From: Populus alba
Lineage: Eukaryota; Streptophyta; Magnoliopsida; Malpighiales; Salicaceae
Reading direction: 5' to 3'
Length of the DNA: 64,000 nt
Assembly (NCBI RefSeq): GCF_005239225.2
Contig: NC_133292.1
Span: 10,822,985-10,886,984 of the forward strand
Of this stretch, positions 15,107 through 28,636 are shown piece by piece; position 1 is the first letter of the stretch; each line of letters starts with the position of its first letter. Both the position numbers and the translations under genes were made by a program. The notes beneath the pieces were generated by a model. That model saw only the letters and a list, made by a program, of their open reading frames with translations, searched no databases and had not been told where the DNA came from.

Positions 15107-16580
15107 TCACATAACGACACAAGCTGCAGGGTTCTCATCGCTGAAAGCGGTAGTGTATCTAACTTCAAAAGAGCTCGCACGTGCTAGTTGGGACACCTGT
15201 GGGTCCTCAGCATTTCTCACGTACCCAGCGGGGGCCTTTTTGTCGTAAACCCCGGGTGCATAGGGGTGGGCAACCATATCATATGGCACGTATGGCCACA
15301 ACTCTGCCTTCTTACCCGTGCGATGTGCCACGCGAGCAACCACCTTTGATGGCTCCACATATCCAACGACTGTCACCTTGTTTGCCTTTCTTTCAACAAC
15401 CACCTGCTTCACACCCTTCATACCCTCCAGTGCCCTCTTCACTTTGCGCTCACATCCTTCACAGTCTATGCGGACCTTAACTTCCACCGTCTGATCATCA
15501 CATTAAATCAATCACGTATTGTGAGCGTGTAAGCTTAAGACAGTGCATGTTAGTATGGTAATTAATGTTTTTTAAAATATTTTTTATTTAAAATCATATG
15601 AAAGTAATGTTGATTTTATTTTTTAAAAATTATTTTTTTTTATTGTAGAAAAATTCAAAAAATCATAAAATGAGAATTATAACATTCGAAAATGTGGTGG
15701 GGGCACCAGATTTGTCGTGGACTTTCATTTTTCATTAGTAAAACACCAAAATGCCCTTACTTTTTGGGAGAAATCATTTTCACTTTATGAGGTCCTTAAT
15801 GAACATAATGAGCGTCTTTCATCTTCTTAAAATTCAATCCATTATTAGTGCATGGGTAAATCCATAAATGTCACGGATGGTAAATCCATTATTAGTGAAT
15901 TTACAAGGCATGTTTCGATTATTTGTATTAAAATATATCCTTTCTTCTACTTGAGTTATGTTTGAAAGTTCAGGAACTTTTCACTTTACAAATATAGAAT
16001 AATATTTTTTTTTATTTTTTAAATTTATTTATACATACATGAAAACCCTAAACATTTTGGCCCAAAGCCGAAAACGCACTTCAACTTAAAAATCAACTCG
16101 GATATAAATCTCAAATTTCTTATATCAACTCGTCAAGTTTATCAACTATGAATACAGACAGCAACATTGTTATTAATTCGTGTTTGAATGTTAATTAACT
16201 GCCAAGAAAGCTTTTTCGTGAGTTGTTAATTTTAGCGTGCGAAAACCTTCGGGAATACTTTTATCGTTTAATGACAGAAATTCAATACAGAACCATAAGA
16301 GAGATCAGATCATCCATGGAAAGAACCAGATATACAATAGACGGGACAACGAGCCAATTTATTGCGTGTTCTAGCTATGAAACCAACTATATTTCAAGAG
16401 CTCATGCTGGCTGCTTGTTCTATCCAAAAAAAGCTTCTTTCTTTAGCTTGTGTGTGTAAAAAAAAGAAGAGTAAGAGTAAAGAGTTGTGGCAATATTACC
16501 TGCAAATTCTTTCGTTTCTTGTGCTTGGAACCGCCACCGGAGCAATCGAAGAAGTCAGGCAAATGATCCAGAGCACCCAT
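15107..16580 (-). CDS. Heavy-metal-associated isoprenylated plant protein (HIPP), copy 2
   Basis: Two exons on the minus strand, 16580-16500 and 15490-15107, with a 1,009 bp GT-AG intron, coding 154 residues. The leader is MGALDHLPDFFDCS, and the HMA domain keeps Cys37 and Cys40 in DCEGC. The middle has WPYVPYD and GVYDKKAPAGYVR, and the C-terminus is a CVVM CaaX box as in Arabidopsis HIPP26. The exon and intron layout is identical to copy 1, and the shared promoter and intron sequence show that the two are tandem paralogues. Exon 1 has diverged far more than exon 2 between them, so the leader seems less constrained than the metal domain. Role in metal handling or stress is inferred from the family. 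Confidence 0.95.
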
Positions 16581-18429
16581 TTCTTTATGATTTTTCCTGA
16601 TTCGTCAAAAAGATAAGGAATACCAAAGGTAGAGAGAGTATTGAAAAGATAAGGAATTATTAGACAGAGATATCCCTAAAGGCTTCCATGTGTTTCACAT
16701 AGAAATGATTGTAATGCTTTTGACAGGCACGAGCCGGTGAAGAGGGAGTCCTCCATTTAAATAAGCAACCTTGCAGGTGCCAGATAGTCTCTATTCCTTC
16801 TCCTGGGAGGAAATATCAGCCGTTGGATCTTTCTCTTCTTCTTGGTGTCACCGAGCTGAGTTCCTGACAGGTGTCACAGTTACTATTTGTTGCAGATGCC
16901 ATCATGGTCGTTGCTATCCATGCACTGCCCCAGGCGGGTCTCGTTGTTTTTTGGCGCGAGTTAAGAGGGCGAGCCCCACAAACGGCCCAAAAACTTGAAA
17001 GTCGTTATGGTGAGTGTGAATGTATCATTTCTCGGGGTAAGGGTGGGGCCCGAAGTTTATGTTTGGTGTAGTGGGTGCGTTGTGGGGTTCAATCATGAAT
17101 GAGTGATGGGTTTCTAGTGGAGGTGGGACTGGTTGGTTTGATTTTGATCGTAGAAAGGGACAAATTAGGAAATTAGTGTATAAAATCAAAACAATTGGAA
17201 AATTAATATAAGAGCAAAATGTTTTGGCAAAACTAGAATATTTTTATCTTGCTGTGATTACTCGGTGCTGTTATTTAAAAATGTGATAATTATCTTATTT
17301 TATTTTTAGAATAATAATATTTAGTAAATATTATATTTTTAAAATATAATAACATAAAACTCTGATTATCTAGCTTGATCGGGTGACTTGTTTATAATGA
17401 TCAGTGAAATCAGTTGTGTGATTCTTAAAATTATAAGAAAAACCTCAAAACTACTAAAATCAAGAAGTTTTGGAGAGATTTTTTATATTGAGAGATCTGA
17501 TAGTCCGCGTAGCAATATAATGGCTATTATGGAGAAAACAACATCCGAAAACTGTTATAAAAAATTGAACGTGATCAAATGATCAAATTAAAAGTCATGG
17601 TCCTCTTGAGATTTTATCTTAATATGATGCGAACATACCTTATATTAGGCATAGACTTGTTTCAATGGTCTATAAATACATTTCTTAAGTTATCCACGCA
17701 ATATATTTTGAACATACTTACTTTTAATTATGATAGACTCACATCTGATTGATCATAGTCACTCAAGTATGACTACTTTATTGACATTGAAAAACAAATG
17801 ACAACTATTGTACGAACAATAATTTTTTTATATTTTAATCAAAGTTTATTTTTGAAATTATAAGCTTGACAGATATGTATATTTTGACTCATAAACATGT
17901 CTAGAAAAAAATATTCATCAAATTATAATTTTTATGTGAAATAGTTGATCAATTCATTTAACTGGATTTAACTGGTCAATCGATTGAGTTAAATGATTGA
18001 AGTTTCATCTTGTTGTTCTTCAAAAATGCAATAACTACCTTACCATGTTCATGAATAGTAATATTTAATAAAATGTTATAATTTTGATATGTAACAACTA
18101 TTTTATTACGGTTAAAATTAATATCATTTAATAAATATCATATTTTTTAAACCCAACAAGATAAATACATGCTATGTTATCAAATCTTTCTAAATCACTG
18201 TTATTCTAAAACACATCTCAGAAAAAATGGATGGTGAGATCTCCCGGGTGTAATACTCCAAAACTCCACAGGCTGGACTCCTCATGTTCTTGTTGAAAAT
18301 CTTTAACCCCGACACAATGATTTGATAATTAAAGAGATTCAATTTTTTAATTTTTCTTTAGATTAAATATTAAGGCCAACATGTAAAGAAATCTACTCAT
18401 CCAAACGAGGCTGATGTGAGATCGTGTTT

Positions 18430-19440
18430 TTCAAGCTATATATATATATATATGTATTTATAGGGTGAAAAAAGGGGATTAAGGAAAAGAGGCAAACAGA
18501 GAAGGCAAAAAGGCCTAGATTGAAGGGAAAAAGCCCATGCCTATTGGGTGGTGTAGTGAAGTCCTAATAAATCAATCTAAATCCAGACCAGGAATGGTGG
18601 TCGACAAGCCCAAGATCAAGCCCAGTCATTTAAGTATCCATTTCGCCCAAAAGAATTAAGTCAATCATGAGGAAGATATTGATCAAATCAAGTAATCCAA
18701 ACTGGATTAAGTCAACATCAATCTGAAGTGTGCAAGAGAAACGTGGCATGTCTTCGAGCCTCTAGACAACCCCCCCCCCCCCCATCAAATTACCTCCTTT
18801 TGTTTTTTTTTTGTTTTTTTTTTTCTATTTAAAGCTTAAAAGCTCCGGTGGGTTGGAAAAAGCCCCGTTACCGAACTGCTCATGGTCTTACACGGTAAAG
18901 ATCGGTCAAGACTCAAAAGCGCTTTTGTTAGTAAACAATGATGGCAAACGGTCAGGCTGTTTGATCAAGGAAGTGAGCAGCTTCTTGGAAGCAAGAAAGA
19001 CGAGGTCAAATTTGGCTTGCCAACGCGGTTTTTGCTTTAAAGAAAAGCCAAGATGGTGGCTGCAAGAAGTTTAGGAGTCAAAGTCGCACGAGAAGCACCG
19101 AGAGCGTTTTCTTTTTCCTTTTCTTTTCTCCGTTGGTGAGGAGACGTTGAAAATGGACCAAGATTTAAAGAAATTATCTGGAGGCTCTCGCCAGAGACAA
19201 GCTTCACATGACCTTCGTGTGTCGGTCTACCATGTAGAACGTGAAGTCATCCCCTCCAGACATCCTATCTGGTGGCTGCATTATGGCCACCTCTTTCTTT
19301 CATGGAAAAAAGCGAGCAGTGCACATACTGAAGCAGATGACCAGAGGTGGTGCAATCATGTCCTGCTTATTAAACCAAAACTGTCCGGCGTATTACACGG
19401 TTGATTCAGAGAGCCGAGATCACTCCCTGTTTCATGTATA
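18430..19440. mobile_element. Possible decayed retroelement segment
   Basis: Base composition changes sharply here: about 1 kb of mixed, more GC-rich sequence sits inside AT-rich flanks, with a poly(C) run at 18769-18783 and two moderately long plus-strand frames (18811-19074 and 19147-19404) that overlap no known domain. This looks like transposon-derived DNA, but no reverse transcriptase, gag zinc knuckle, paired LTR or primer-binding site was recognised. Low confidence. Confidence 0.25.
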
Positions 19441-22400
19441 ATAAAAAACTAATAAAGAGATAATTAGCATGGTTAAAAATATGTTTTTCACATCAACCAC
19501 TATCATGGTTTTTAATATCATTTTTTTTTAAACTTATATATGTTTTTTTCAAAAACAATTTTAAAATGTAGAAACACACAGGCTATCCATCTAGCATGCT
19601 GTGTTTGGTCACCCATTCTTCCATCCTCATGCCTTCGACCTAGCTGTTAAAGAATTATAAACCTGGTTTTATTATCAAACAACTTGTTCAATTTCAAGAT
19701 CGAGATGCCTGACCAAGCCAATCAAGTATCTTAAACTTACTATTCTTTATGCATCAAAAGACAAACCGATCGAGAGTATGGCGCAATCTTAGCTGCCACA
19801 ACAAAGGGAGTTTATCATCACAAGAGAAATGCTGCATGTGCAAGATTAATTTATTCAGTATACTTTGAATTTTTAGTTTTAAATATAATACAAACATAAT
19901 CTCCAATTAATTTACTTACTATTTTTTTAAAAATTTCAAGCTCGAATTTCAAGAGCACTCGATCTTTACAGTACACAATAACTAAGAAAACAATTATCGA
20001 TAGAGAATATGTATTAAGCCTTAAATACTAACAGAAACCAGTCCTGAACTAATAAATTTTTTATTAGTATTAGTATTTCTGACACATCACAATAGTTTAT
20101 TTTATGTACGATGCATCCCTAATTATGCCCATGAGGTGGCTCTCCACTACAGAGTGGATCCGATCCTATAGCTCAATTAAATATCACAGCAGGCAATAAT
20201 ACAGAACACAGATTGCATCTTCATACATGTTTCCACGTCTCCACGCATCGTATGGCTGCTGTTCATGAACATATACATGCATGGTATAAGACCATGATGC
20301 ACCACCCCCTTGATAACTCTTTCCCATTTAAGTCCATAAATGGACAAATCGGCTAACCCCAATGGTCCCATGCATGGTGCCCGTGAAAGGTGACTAGCTA
20401 GCCTTGCCCATACCAGTAGTACATCGTTGCACAGAAGTTGTCACTCGTCATAAGGTCAGTCTTTATGATTGTTCTTGGTGGGTCTTCGTTTTGATTATTA
20501 GAATGCAGACCATGCACCTGGCTAGCTTTTAAAATTCTGACAATTAATTAACATTTCCCTTCAGAGCATATGTGTAGGGTCCCTTTCAAAAGCCTAACCT
20601 CGTGTGAACAATCGAAGGATCAAAGGGGTAGAAACTAGGAACATAATTATAGCAAAAATTCAAGAACAGGAAAAAATAGCCAAGTGTGACTTGACCCTGG
20701 TGTATAAAAGTGGTGTGGTTGATGATTTTCGACCGTTTTATAAATCGGTCGACCGAGTTCGGTCGGCAGGTAAAGGGTCCTTGTGGCAAGGTTTTCAAAG
20801 TCTTCGAAAGAAACTTCAACGAAAACATGATTTGTAATCGTCCATGTTAACTGTGCGGAAAAAAGAGAGAGTATATTTTATTCAATATCAATGACGTGAC
20901 AACACCAGATAATTAATTAGTGCTAATAGGACATTAATTAAACAATGCCGGTGTGGAAAAACTGCTTCATTAAAACCATGACATGGTACCAAAATTCAGT
21001 ACTCTTCACGAATTCGACACTGCCATGTATGCCCTAGATGGCTGCTGGTAGTATTTGTCACCGGAGGCCGTTTACTGATATTTCTATGGTGGCATCTGGG
21101 GTTGCTGATCATTATAGATTTTTTTTTTGAAAAAAAGGTTGCTAAGGATCAAGCATACAGCATAGGAGACCATCTGTTAGGCTATCATCATTTGAAGATT
21201 TGATTTGGATTTAAAAAAAAGGGGTGCATGCTGAGTTATTTATGTGGAAAGCTTTGCACATGCATTTATGAATTATAATAATAAAACGGGGCGAGTGACA
21301 AAAATAGCTATGATTTTATATTTGATAGCCAAATCAAACTCAAATTTTATTAAAAAATTCTACAAATCCATTTTTATAAGATAAGATTGGGATCAAAGCC
21401 ATGATCAAATTAGGCACATAAGATATTGTTTTTGCAATTTTAATTATTCTCTTAGCTGTTTTTGAATTTTAAATATTTTACATACTTGCTTTCAGATCAT
21501 TTTTTTCTATCGTTTTTTTTTAATCAATATATACATCTAATATATAATTGATTTGTTATATTTTCATCAACAATTTATGAATTATAAACCTGCATTACAT
21601 ATTAGAGTTTTTTCCACAGTATATTAAAAATCATTGACCTGTAAATTGAGAGGCCCTAATTCTATCTTCTTCTTCGTCTTTTTCCCACTATATTGCGCGT
21701 CAACTATGGTGGTCATATGGTATCATGAAGATTGAAGGGAGTTGCTTTTACTCATTACAAAGCTGGCTATATATATATTGATAAGATTTATATATTTTTT
21801 TTGTACCGCGTACATTTGCCTGTGAATTCAAAGAAAATGAGAGATAGTTGGAGTCTCACTACTCACAGCAACAACTAAAGTGTTAGAAGTCCTAGGACCT
21901 AAATTAATCACTTAATTTGATCCCTATATACACCACTGCAAATTGAGAAATTGCTTAATATATCATGATGGGGTTTAGACGTTTGATTCCCACTTTAATT
22001 ATGCACAGCAAGCACATGATTACACGCTAAAGTTCATGGCGTGTTCCTTAAAAGTGACCAGCACGTCAATGGAATAGTGAAATCGCTTTACATGGTGTCA
22101 ATTAAGGTTTTCTAAGGGCGCCGAGGAAGCATTAAAAACCATGTTTTTCTAAAAGTAAAAAAAATGGCCAATCATTACAGCAATGAAAGGAGATGAAGAG
22201 CAACTAGCTAGAGATTTCTTCACGTTTCTCTGAATCCCACTGAAACAATGAAACAAAAAACCTTGTGTGGGTTGCCTTGCATTATTGGAACCAAGACCCC
22301 GAGAGACCCAAGTGCATCCATTTCACTTCGGCAAAAAAGAAGAAAAAAAAAAGCAAAGAGCAGTGGCTGTGATGGTGTAGCAGAAACTTTGCACCAAATA

Positions 22401-22477
22401 CGAGAGACACGGGCTTTGCGTTTTTGCACCACACCCTTGAAAAATCTTAAATAATACTACAGCAATGCCTAGTCAAT

Positions 22478-22501
22478 GAGGGTGGTGGTGGTGGTGGTGG
22501 T
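22478..22501. repeat. (GGT)n microsatellite
   Basis: An uninterrupted GGT run of about seven units in otherwise non-coding sequence. Confidence 0.85.
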
Positions 22502-24414
22502 GCTTTCACAAATTCACATGGTCTGCACCGCTGGTTCCAGAGGAGCTAGCTTCCAAGCAAGGAAGGTGAGTCACTTGAATCATGGTAGGTGGGCAACACA
22601 TGGGTCCCCGCTCACCATACATGCTTTGTTTTCCCAAGTGCTCCTATCAACTTCGTGTTCCTATCAACTTCTTGTCAAGGGCAAATGAAAACAATGTTTT
22701 CAAGAAAAAGGATGACGACCCTTTTCAGTATTGTTGTTGCAATGTAACCATTGAAGAAAGGCATGGGAAACTGTGGAGTGGATTTTATAATCTTTCCATG
22801 GACTTGTAGATCTTTAGAATCTTGTTGACATGGACACTTTTCCGTGATTTAGGATCCATGGCTAGCTGCTGTTCAAAGTGGCAGGCATTAACCCATTCGA
22901 TGCGTTGGTTAGGTATTGGCTAAGCTTCTGCACATCACAAGTCCTAAAATCAACTGGACAAGGATATAATCTTGCATGGTTTTGCTTAATTTAAGTTTTC
23001 TGCCCCAATTTCATTTTTTTTCAAGAAAAAACACCCCACCCTGCATGCAAATCATGAAATCAAAGATTACTCTGGGCTAATAAATATTGTTGAATTAAAA
23101 TTCCTCTAATCTTTGACGAGAGTTCAGTTCTCAAAGGTATCAAATACCTCAATAAATATACTTTGGGCTAATAATTATTGAATCAGAATTACTTAATCGG
23201 TTAATACAGTGAATCCTAGGTGGCCAATTCAATTATTCCTGTAATGTGATTGGTGCGAGGTTCAAGCAATAATTTCTCAGACTTTTATTGAGAGTTCTTA
23301 TCCTACAATCAAAGGTTACATAACGTTTGGAATCATCCTCAATCTTGTTAAGATATAGGATTCACATCGGTCCTTATTTTGTGTACATGATTCCAATTAG
23401 AACCCTCAAGTTAAAAAACAGCAACAATTGAGATTCATTTCTAGGAGGTGTTTAAGAATGTTTTGGAAATTACTTTTTAAAGTGCTTCACACTCGAAAAT
23501 GTATCAAAAATAATATTTTTTATTTTTTTAAAATTACTCTTAATATCGTCATATTAACATGAAAAATATGCCAATTCCATACGGCAGCACCTGGAAGCGG
23601 CTATTTAAAAGCTGTGGGATTAATTTGTAGTTTCAAGCGTGTGTACTTTTTTAAAGTGGTCATGTGATTGGGAGGGTAAAGAGAGTGAAATATTTGGATA
23701 AGGGCAGTCCGGACTCAGTTGTGGGAGACACATAAGCCATCATTATCTTTTTGGCATCATAAGCAGTAAAAGAGAAGGGTCATCACATGGCCTGATCAAC
23801 TCTTTAATCAAGATCTTAATAGGGTTTTGCTTTTTAGTGGATTTACTATTTAGTATTTAAAATGGAGAATTACCCTAATAGGAAAAACAAATCCATAGGA
23901 AGCACAGCTCCTAATCTGCTGTCCCTGAAACAAAAAAGGGAAACCGCCATCAAAATTAGCTTTCATTTCCTAAATTACATCACCGATTCCTCCCTGTCGT
24001 GTTTTTTAAAGGTGTTTTTAAATATTAATTCTGGTAAACATGATGGGAGCTAGATCTGATTACCATGGCTCCATCTGTCCAAAGAACGATTCAACAACTT
24101 GAATACATGCCCGATAAAATCCTGCGCAGATGAATGCCAAGAATACCAGCAAGCCATGTCTCCCCAGAAAAAGGAAAAAAGGTGGCAAGGATTTACACTC
24201 CCAAAAGGCAAATAAAGAATCCTATTCTTCAGGCTTTCCAAATGATCAAACTGACAATTCTCTCTGATCCTCCTCCCCACACCCCCTTTTTTCTTCTTTA
24301 AATTTATTCAAAGCCGAAGAAACACCCCTCTGAAATCTCTGACCCGATAGTTTAGTCACAGAATCTGCATGTGTACGTCGTTTAGCAAAAATAATATATC
24401 TGTATGCGTATAAG

Positions 24415-24440
24415 AGTAGAGGCAGAGGCAGAGGCAGAGG
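24415..24440. repeat. (GAGGCA)n repeat upstream of the RING gene
   Basis: Four tandem copies of a GAGGCA-type hexamer, immediately followed by TATATAAAA at 24442. It lies about 290 bp before the start codon of the RING ligase gene, in its promoter or leader. Confidence 0.85.
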
Positions 24441-24550
24441 TTATATAAAAAGGAAAAATTAGTATCCTAGACAGTCTCTTTCCCCCTTTTCTTCAAAGTC
24501 ATAGCGGCTACTTTTATCACATCTCTCTATTCTTATCACACATCACCTCC

Positions 24551-24559
24551 TATATATAT
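24551..24559 (+). promoter_or_regulatory. Candidate TATA box of the RING ligase gene
   Basis: TATATATAT in a pyrimidine-rich context, 178 bp before the start codon; an alternative TATATAAAA lies at 24442. Which one is used cannot be told from sequence. Confidence 0.4.
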
Positions 24560-24728
24560 TCAACCCCTCCACTTATTTTTCTGTCCCTTGTTGTCACGTA
24601 TCGGAGATCGGGTAGAAATTCGAGTCCTGGCTTTCAGGAATCCAGTTTTATTTCAAGAACTCTATGCTATTTGGTTTCTTGGATCTGATAAGGATCAAGA
24701 TTGGGTTTTTTTTTTGGTTACTTAAGGA

Positions 24729-25616
24729 ATGGCAATAGAAGCTCAGTTTCCATTTTGTGGAGGGTCCCAACAGGATTGGATGGATTATGGCTGTGGAGGT
24801 TTGAATCAGTACTTCAATGTTGAGCAACAAAAACAGCAGCAGCTGCAGCAATGTAACATGCATCAGCTACAGAATTACCAGCTTCAAAGGAATCAAAATC
24901 TCTTCTCTGATAACACTCTTGTTTCTGCTTCGAAAAATAACTGCAACACCAGTAATCTTTCAATGGGTACCGCCTACGATGAGAAGCAAAGACAAGAGAT
25001 TGATCACTATATCAGACTGCAGGTTTGGCCAGATAACAATCTTTTTCTTTATTTTTGTGTTTTTTAATTAACTTAAAAGACTCTTTTCATCTTCTGAAAA
25101 CAGAATGAGAGATTGAGATTGGTGTTACAAGAGCAAAAAAGGCGGCAGCTTGGATCGTTGTTAAAGAAACTAGAATCAAAGGCCCTGCCTATATTGAAAC
25201 AGAAGGATGAAGAAATAGCACAGGCAGCTAAAAGAACAGTGGAGCTTGGAGAGTTCCTGAAGAAACTAGAGTTTGAGAATCATACATGGCAAAGAATGGC
25301 TCAAGAAAACGAAGCCATGGTTGTTTCTCTCAACAACACAATTGAACAGCTTAGAGAAAATTCATCTGGTTGCTTTAACAATGGTGCAGAGGATGCAGAG
25401 TCCTGCTGCGATGTTAGTAGCGGAGCAGAGGAGGGGTTTCTTGATAGAAAGAGAAAGATGTTGATGGTATGCAAGGGATGTAATTCTAGGAATTCGTGTA
25501 TTTTGTTCCTTCCTTGCAGGCACCTTTGCTCATGTAAAGCCTGTGTGGCTTTTCTTGATTCTTGTCCGGTGTGTCAAACACCAAAGAAGGCCAGTATCGA
25601 GGCTTTAATGGTTTAG
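24729..25616 (+). CDS. BOI-related (SBP1-type) RING E3 ubiquitin ligase
   Basis: Two exons, 24729-25022 and 25104-25616, joined by an 81 bp GT-AG intron, code 268 residues. The N-terminal third is Gln-rich (near residues 34-55). A conserved coiled-coil follows (about residues 90-180), including the KRRQLGSLLKKLESKA stretch and a WQRMAQENEAMV segment typical of S-ribonuclease-binding/BOI-related proteins. The C-terminus is a RING of the C3HC4 type, starting at Cys221: CKGC, LPCRHLCSCKAC and CPVC supply the zinc ligands. It ends KASIEALMV. Family members are E3 ligases that restrict cell death and modulate gibberellin and stress responses. The start chosen is the first ATG after a typical leader. 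It probably corresponds to the RING gene adjacent to MSI3 and HIPP25 in Arabidopsis. Confidence 0.92.
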
Positions 25617-28330
25617 ATTTTCAAAACATTCCGGGAAAAGTGAAAGGTAAATAGAAAAGGAACGGGAAAGAAAATCAAGAACCCAATTCAATGCATTGGA
25701 TAGAAGCAAGGATCGATGTGTAGTTACTAGGGGCTAGTGCTATTACATATCTTTTTCTCTTTTTCTCTTTTGCCTTTTTAGGGTCTCATGTGTTCATAAT
25801 TGTACTTCAAACCAGTAGCGAGAAATCAATCAGACATATTGGACAGAATTACGGGACAAGATAGAGGGCATCTCTTGGCTTTCTTTTGATGCATTTTCTT
25901 GCCAATTGTGTGGGCATTGGCAGTGACAAGAAAAGATTGAAAGCAATGTCAGATTCGCACCAAGCTCTCAATCTGCGTTCACACCTCTTCTGTGAAATGA
26001 AAAGTAGCCATGCCGGAAGTCTATAGCTTCATTAATTGGGATTCTCTTGATTTTATGCCAAATGTTCTGAAAAGAAAGTGATAGGCAATCTGCTTGACTG
26101 TGTTTGATTGAACATAACACCAGCTAGGGTTGTGAGCCGTGAGATTTGAGCTACCCACCCTTCTTTTTTATTGCTGTCTTTAAACGAGAAAGCCATCAAT
26201 CTCTCAGCTATTAACCCTATTTTACAGTAGTCTTGAAGTTCATGATGCAAGATCACCCACCCACCACTTAAAATCAATCATGACTTGGATTTAATCTCGA
26301 CGTGCAAAAACGATCCAAATAATGTTTTAAAATATTATAAATCGTGGATTATTTCAAAATAAAAAGTAATTACCGCGTCAGTTCATAGGCAAATCATCAT
26401 GATTTCTCTTCCCCTGTATGAGATCACTTAAGAACTAAGATTTCAACCAGCTAGTTTTAAAAATGATAAGATCTCCAAAGTTTATACTATCAGGCGCGTC
26501 GAGCCCATGCAAGACAATTACTCCCGTCAAAATCATTAAGAATATTTGAAAAAAATATTAATTTAATATTTTTTAAACTAAATATATTTTTAAATACAGT
26601 GCCTTTAAAAAAAACTAAATTTTCACCAAAACGCGATTTAGAGGAAAAATTCGGAGATTCGATGGGTAGTCCGGTAATTGCGCAAGTCTCCTGGTCTGTT
26701 GGTGGGCCCTTCCATATTTCCCGCCTGATTAAGTGTCCATCCAGCTCTACTCTTTTATGGTTGCTGTGGGGAGCTGTACTGTATCTCCCATGCGTCCCTC
26801 TGTTTGTCCCTTTTGATTTGTCCTTCCCGTGGGGCCCGTTTCCCTACTGGTTAAAAGAAGTTCGAGTTATTTGATTTTGCTGTCCATGTCTATGATGCCC
26901 TTCTCAGCGTATCTTTTTCCCTTCTGCAAGAGAACCACTTGTTTGTCAGCTGGTGCTGACGTGGACGTTTATTGTTCATCGTCACTACTAGGCAGAGTAT
27001 CCTAGTACCTTCCTAGATAGAGTAGATTGCCACTGCTTTGTAAATTTATAACATCGATTAATTATTTATATTAAAATTATATTGTTTTTTTTGCCCCCAC
27101 CCCTGTGTTTGGGATATATACTAAATTACCCTCTCTTCGATTAACATCAAAACGGATAAAATCCAAATCAATAGTCCCTGAATAGCCCTTTGAGATTTAT
27201 AGATGGATTTGAGCCCCAAATAGTTACGGCAACAATTTGAGAATGAAAAAGAGTGTTTGGTATCGTAGTTGAATTAAATTTTTTATTTTTTTAATTATTT
27301 ATATATATTGGTATAAAAAAAGAAGAGAGGCTGTATTTTAAAATGATTTCGCCTGGTTGTTGCCGTGGCGAGGAAGTTTGGGACCCAAGTCTAGAATGTG
27401 CTGCTATCGTGCTTTAAGGATAATGTTCGATTTGCATAACTTCAAAGTTTGTGGATAAACACCATCATGGAGGTGTGAATGACAAATCGGAATCTTAAGG
27501 AGGTGGTTCCTCTTGTCTCATCACGTCTCGGCGATTTTCAGGGGCCATGCATGTGGACCAAGCACCTAGGGCTAGGAAATAGCAGGATTAAACAATGGCA
27601 GAGGCAAGGAATATTGATGGCGTCAATGGCTCTGGCCAAAAGCAAGGTATTGGAAGCTTTGACTTCGATCGTCCCTGAGCTTTCATTGAAAGTTGCCGGA
27701 CTCTTTGGGATTTTCCCTGGTTTAAAGTTTGAGTTATTGGAATACTGGGTTGATTGTTATTTTTTTAAATGATTTTGATTTTTTTTAATTATCTAGGGTT
27801 ATTTGGCTGGATTTCATTTATAGGTTGTCTTGAATTAATTATTTTCTGTAATTAAATTAAATTATATCGTTTAATTTGAAATTTAATTTATTTTACTTGT
27901 TGTGTTACTCTTACTATATTCATTTCGTTTCTTAAAATGTCTTTAAAAGAAAGAGTTGGAAGAGCATCTTCGAAAATTTAATTTTAATATTAAATGAGTA
28001 TCTTCGCTGATAGTTTATCCTTCTTTAATTTTAGTTGGTATATTTTATTTATTTTAATGATATTTTTATTTTAATTTGATTTGATGTTTAGATGTTTTAA
28101 TATTATATTATTTTATTTATAATATGGATTTTAACTAAGTATGTAATAAGTATATAGTTAAAAGGGACAGGACTCATGACTAAAAAGATGCCCTCATTGC
28201 TTAGTTATCAACTATTTAAACTTAATACTCAATGAGAAATAAAATTTCTACCCATTAATTTACATAATTAGCCAGAAAAATCAAGCAAATTACAGATTCC
28301 CCACCACCTCCTTCCCTCCTGCCTTCCAGC
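25617..28330. other. Spacer between RING ligase and PIS genes
   Basis: The first few hundred bases are presumably the 3' untranslated region of the RING gene. The rest is AT-rich with a fragment of the dispersed element near 26530-26600. No convincing gene; open frames near 26.6 and 27.5 kb have no recognisable features. Confidence 0.5.
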
Positions 28331-28527
28331 TCCAGCTCCCTCCCTGTCCCAAATAAATCAAATCCACTTGCTAGCTAACTATAATCAGAACCCTAAAAAC
28401 CCAAAATTTAGTTTTAATCCGCAATTAACTTTTGAAAACACAAAGAGCCCATATCTTCTTTCTTGGGTTTTCTGCCACTACTCCCTTGTTTGGTCTATTC
28501 ACTGCTGTTACCTCTGTATCATCACAG

Positions 28528-28615
28528 GTCAATTTATTGTTCTTCTCTTGTTTTTCTGTCTTGGAAACTGTGAATATGAATAGTTAATGTTGTGTTGTGT
28601 TTTGGTGTGTTGCAG
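28528..28615 (+). other. Probable leader intron of the PIS gene
   Basis: A donor-like ACAG then GTCAAT near 28528 and an acceptor TGTTGCAG ending at 28615, 21 bases before the ATG, with a T-rich interior. This would be an 88 bp intron in the 5' untranslated region. Leader introns are common in plant housekeeping genes; no transcript evidence is available here. Confidence 0.45.
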
Positions 28616-28636
28616 CTGTGATAGAAAGCTTCTTCA

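Larger units (their letters stand above)
14450..17040. repeat. Segmental duplication, copy B (MSI fragment to HIPP promoter)
   Basis: Counterpart of 7430-10720. It retains a degraded MSI exon 1 fragment, an intact HIPP gene and a recognisable HIPP promoter, and lacks the MSI start, promoter and E2F site. Direct orientation and the 6.3-7.0 kb offset fit a tandem duplication followed by loss. Confidence 0.9.
17060..24400. other. Gene-poor region of about 7.3 kb
   Basis: No frame could be assigned to a known family. Most of the stretch is AT-rich. It contains a TA run near 18439, a C run at 18769-18783, the more GC-rich patch described separately at 18.4-19.4 kb, a GGT repeat near 22480, and a copy of the dispersed AT-rich element near 23452-23590. 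Several 60-90 residue open frames occur (for example near 20.6, 22.5 and 26.6 kb) without conserved features. Small or non-coding transcripts cannot be excluded. Confidence 0.5.

Noticed and set aside
26599..27772. Open frames at 26.6 and 27.5 kb
   Set aside because: Each is 91-97 codons, with no conserved motif and no recognised family or splice partner.
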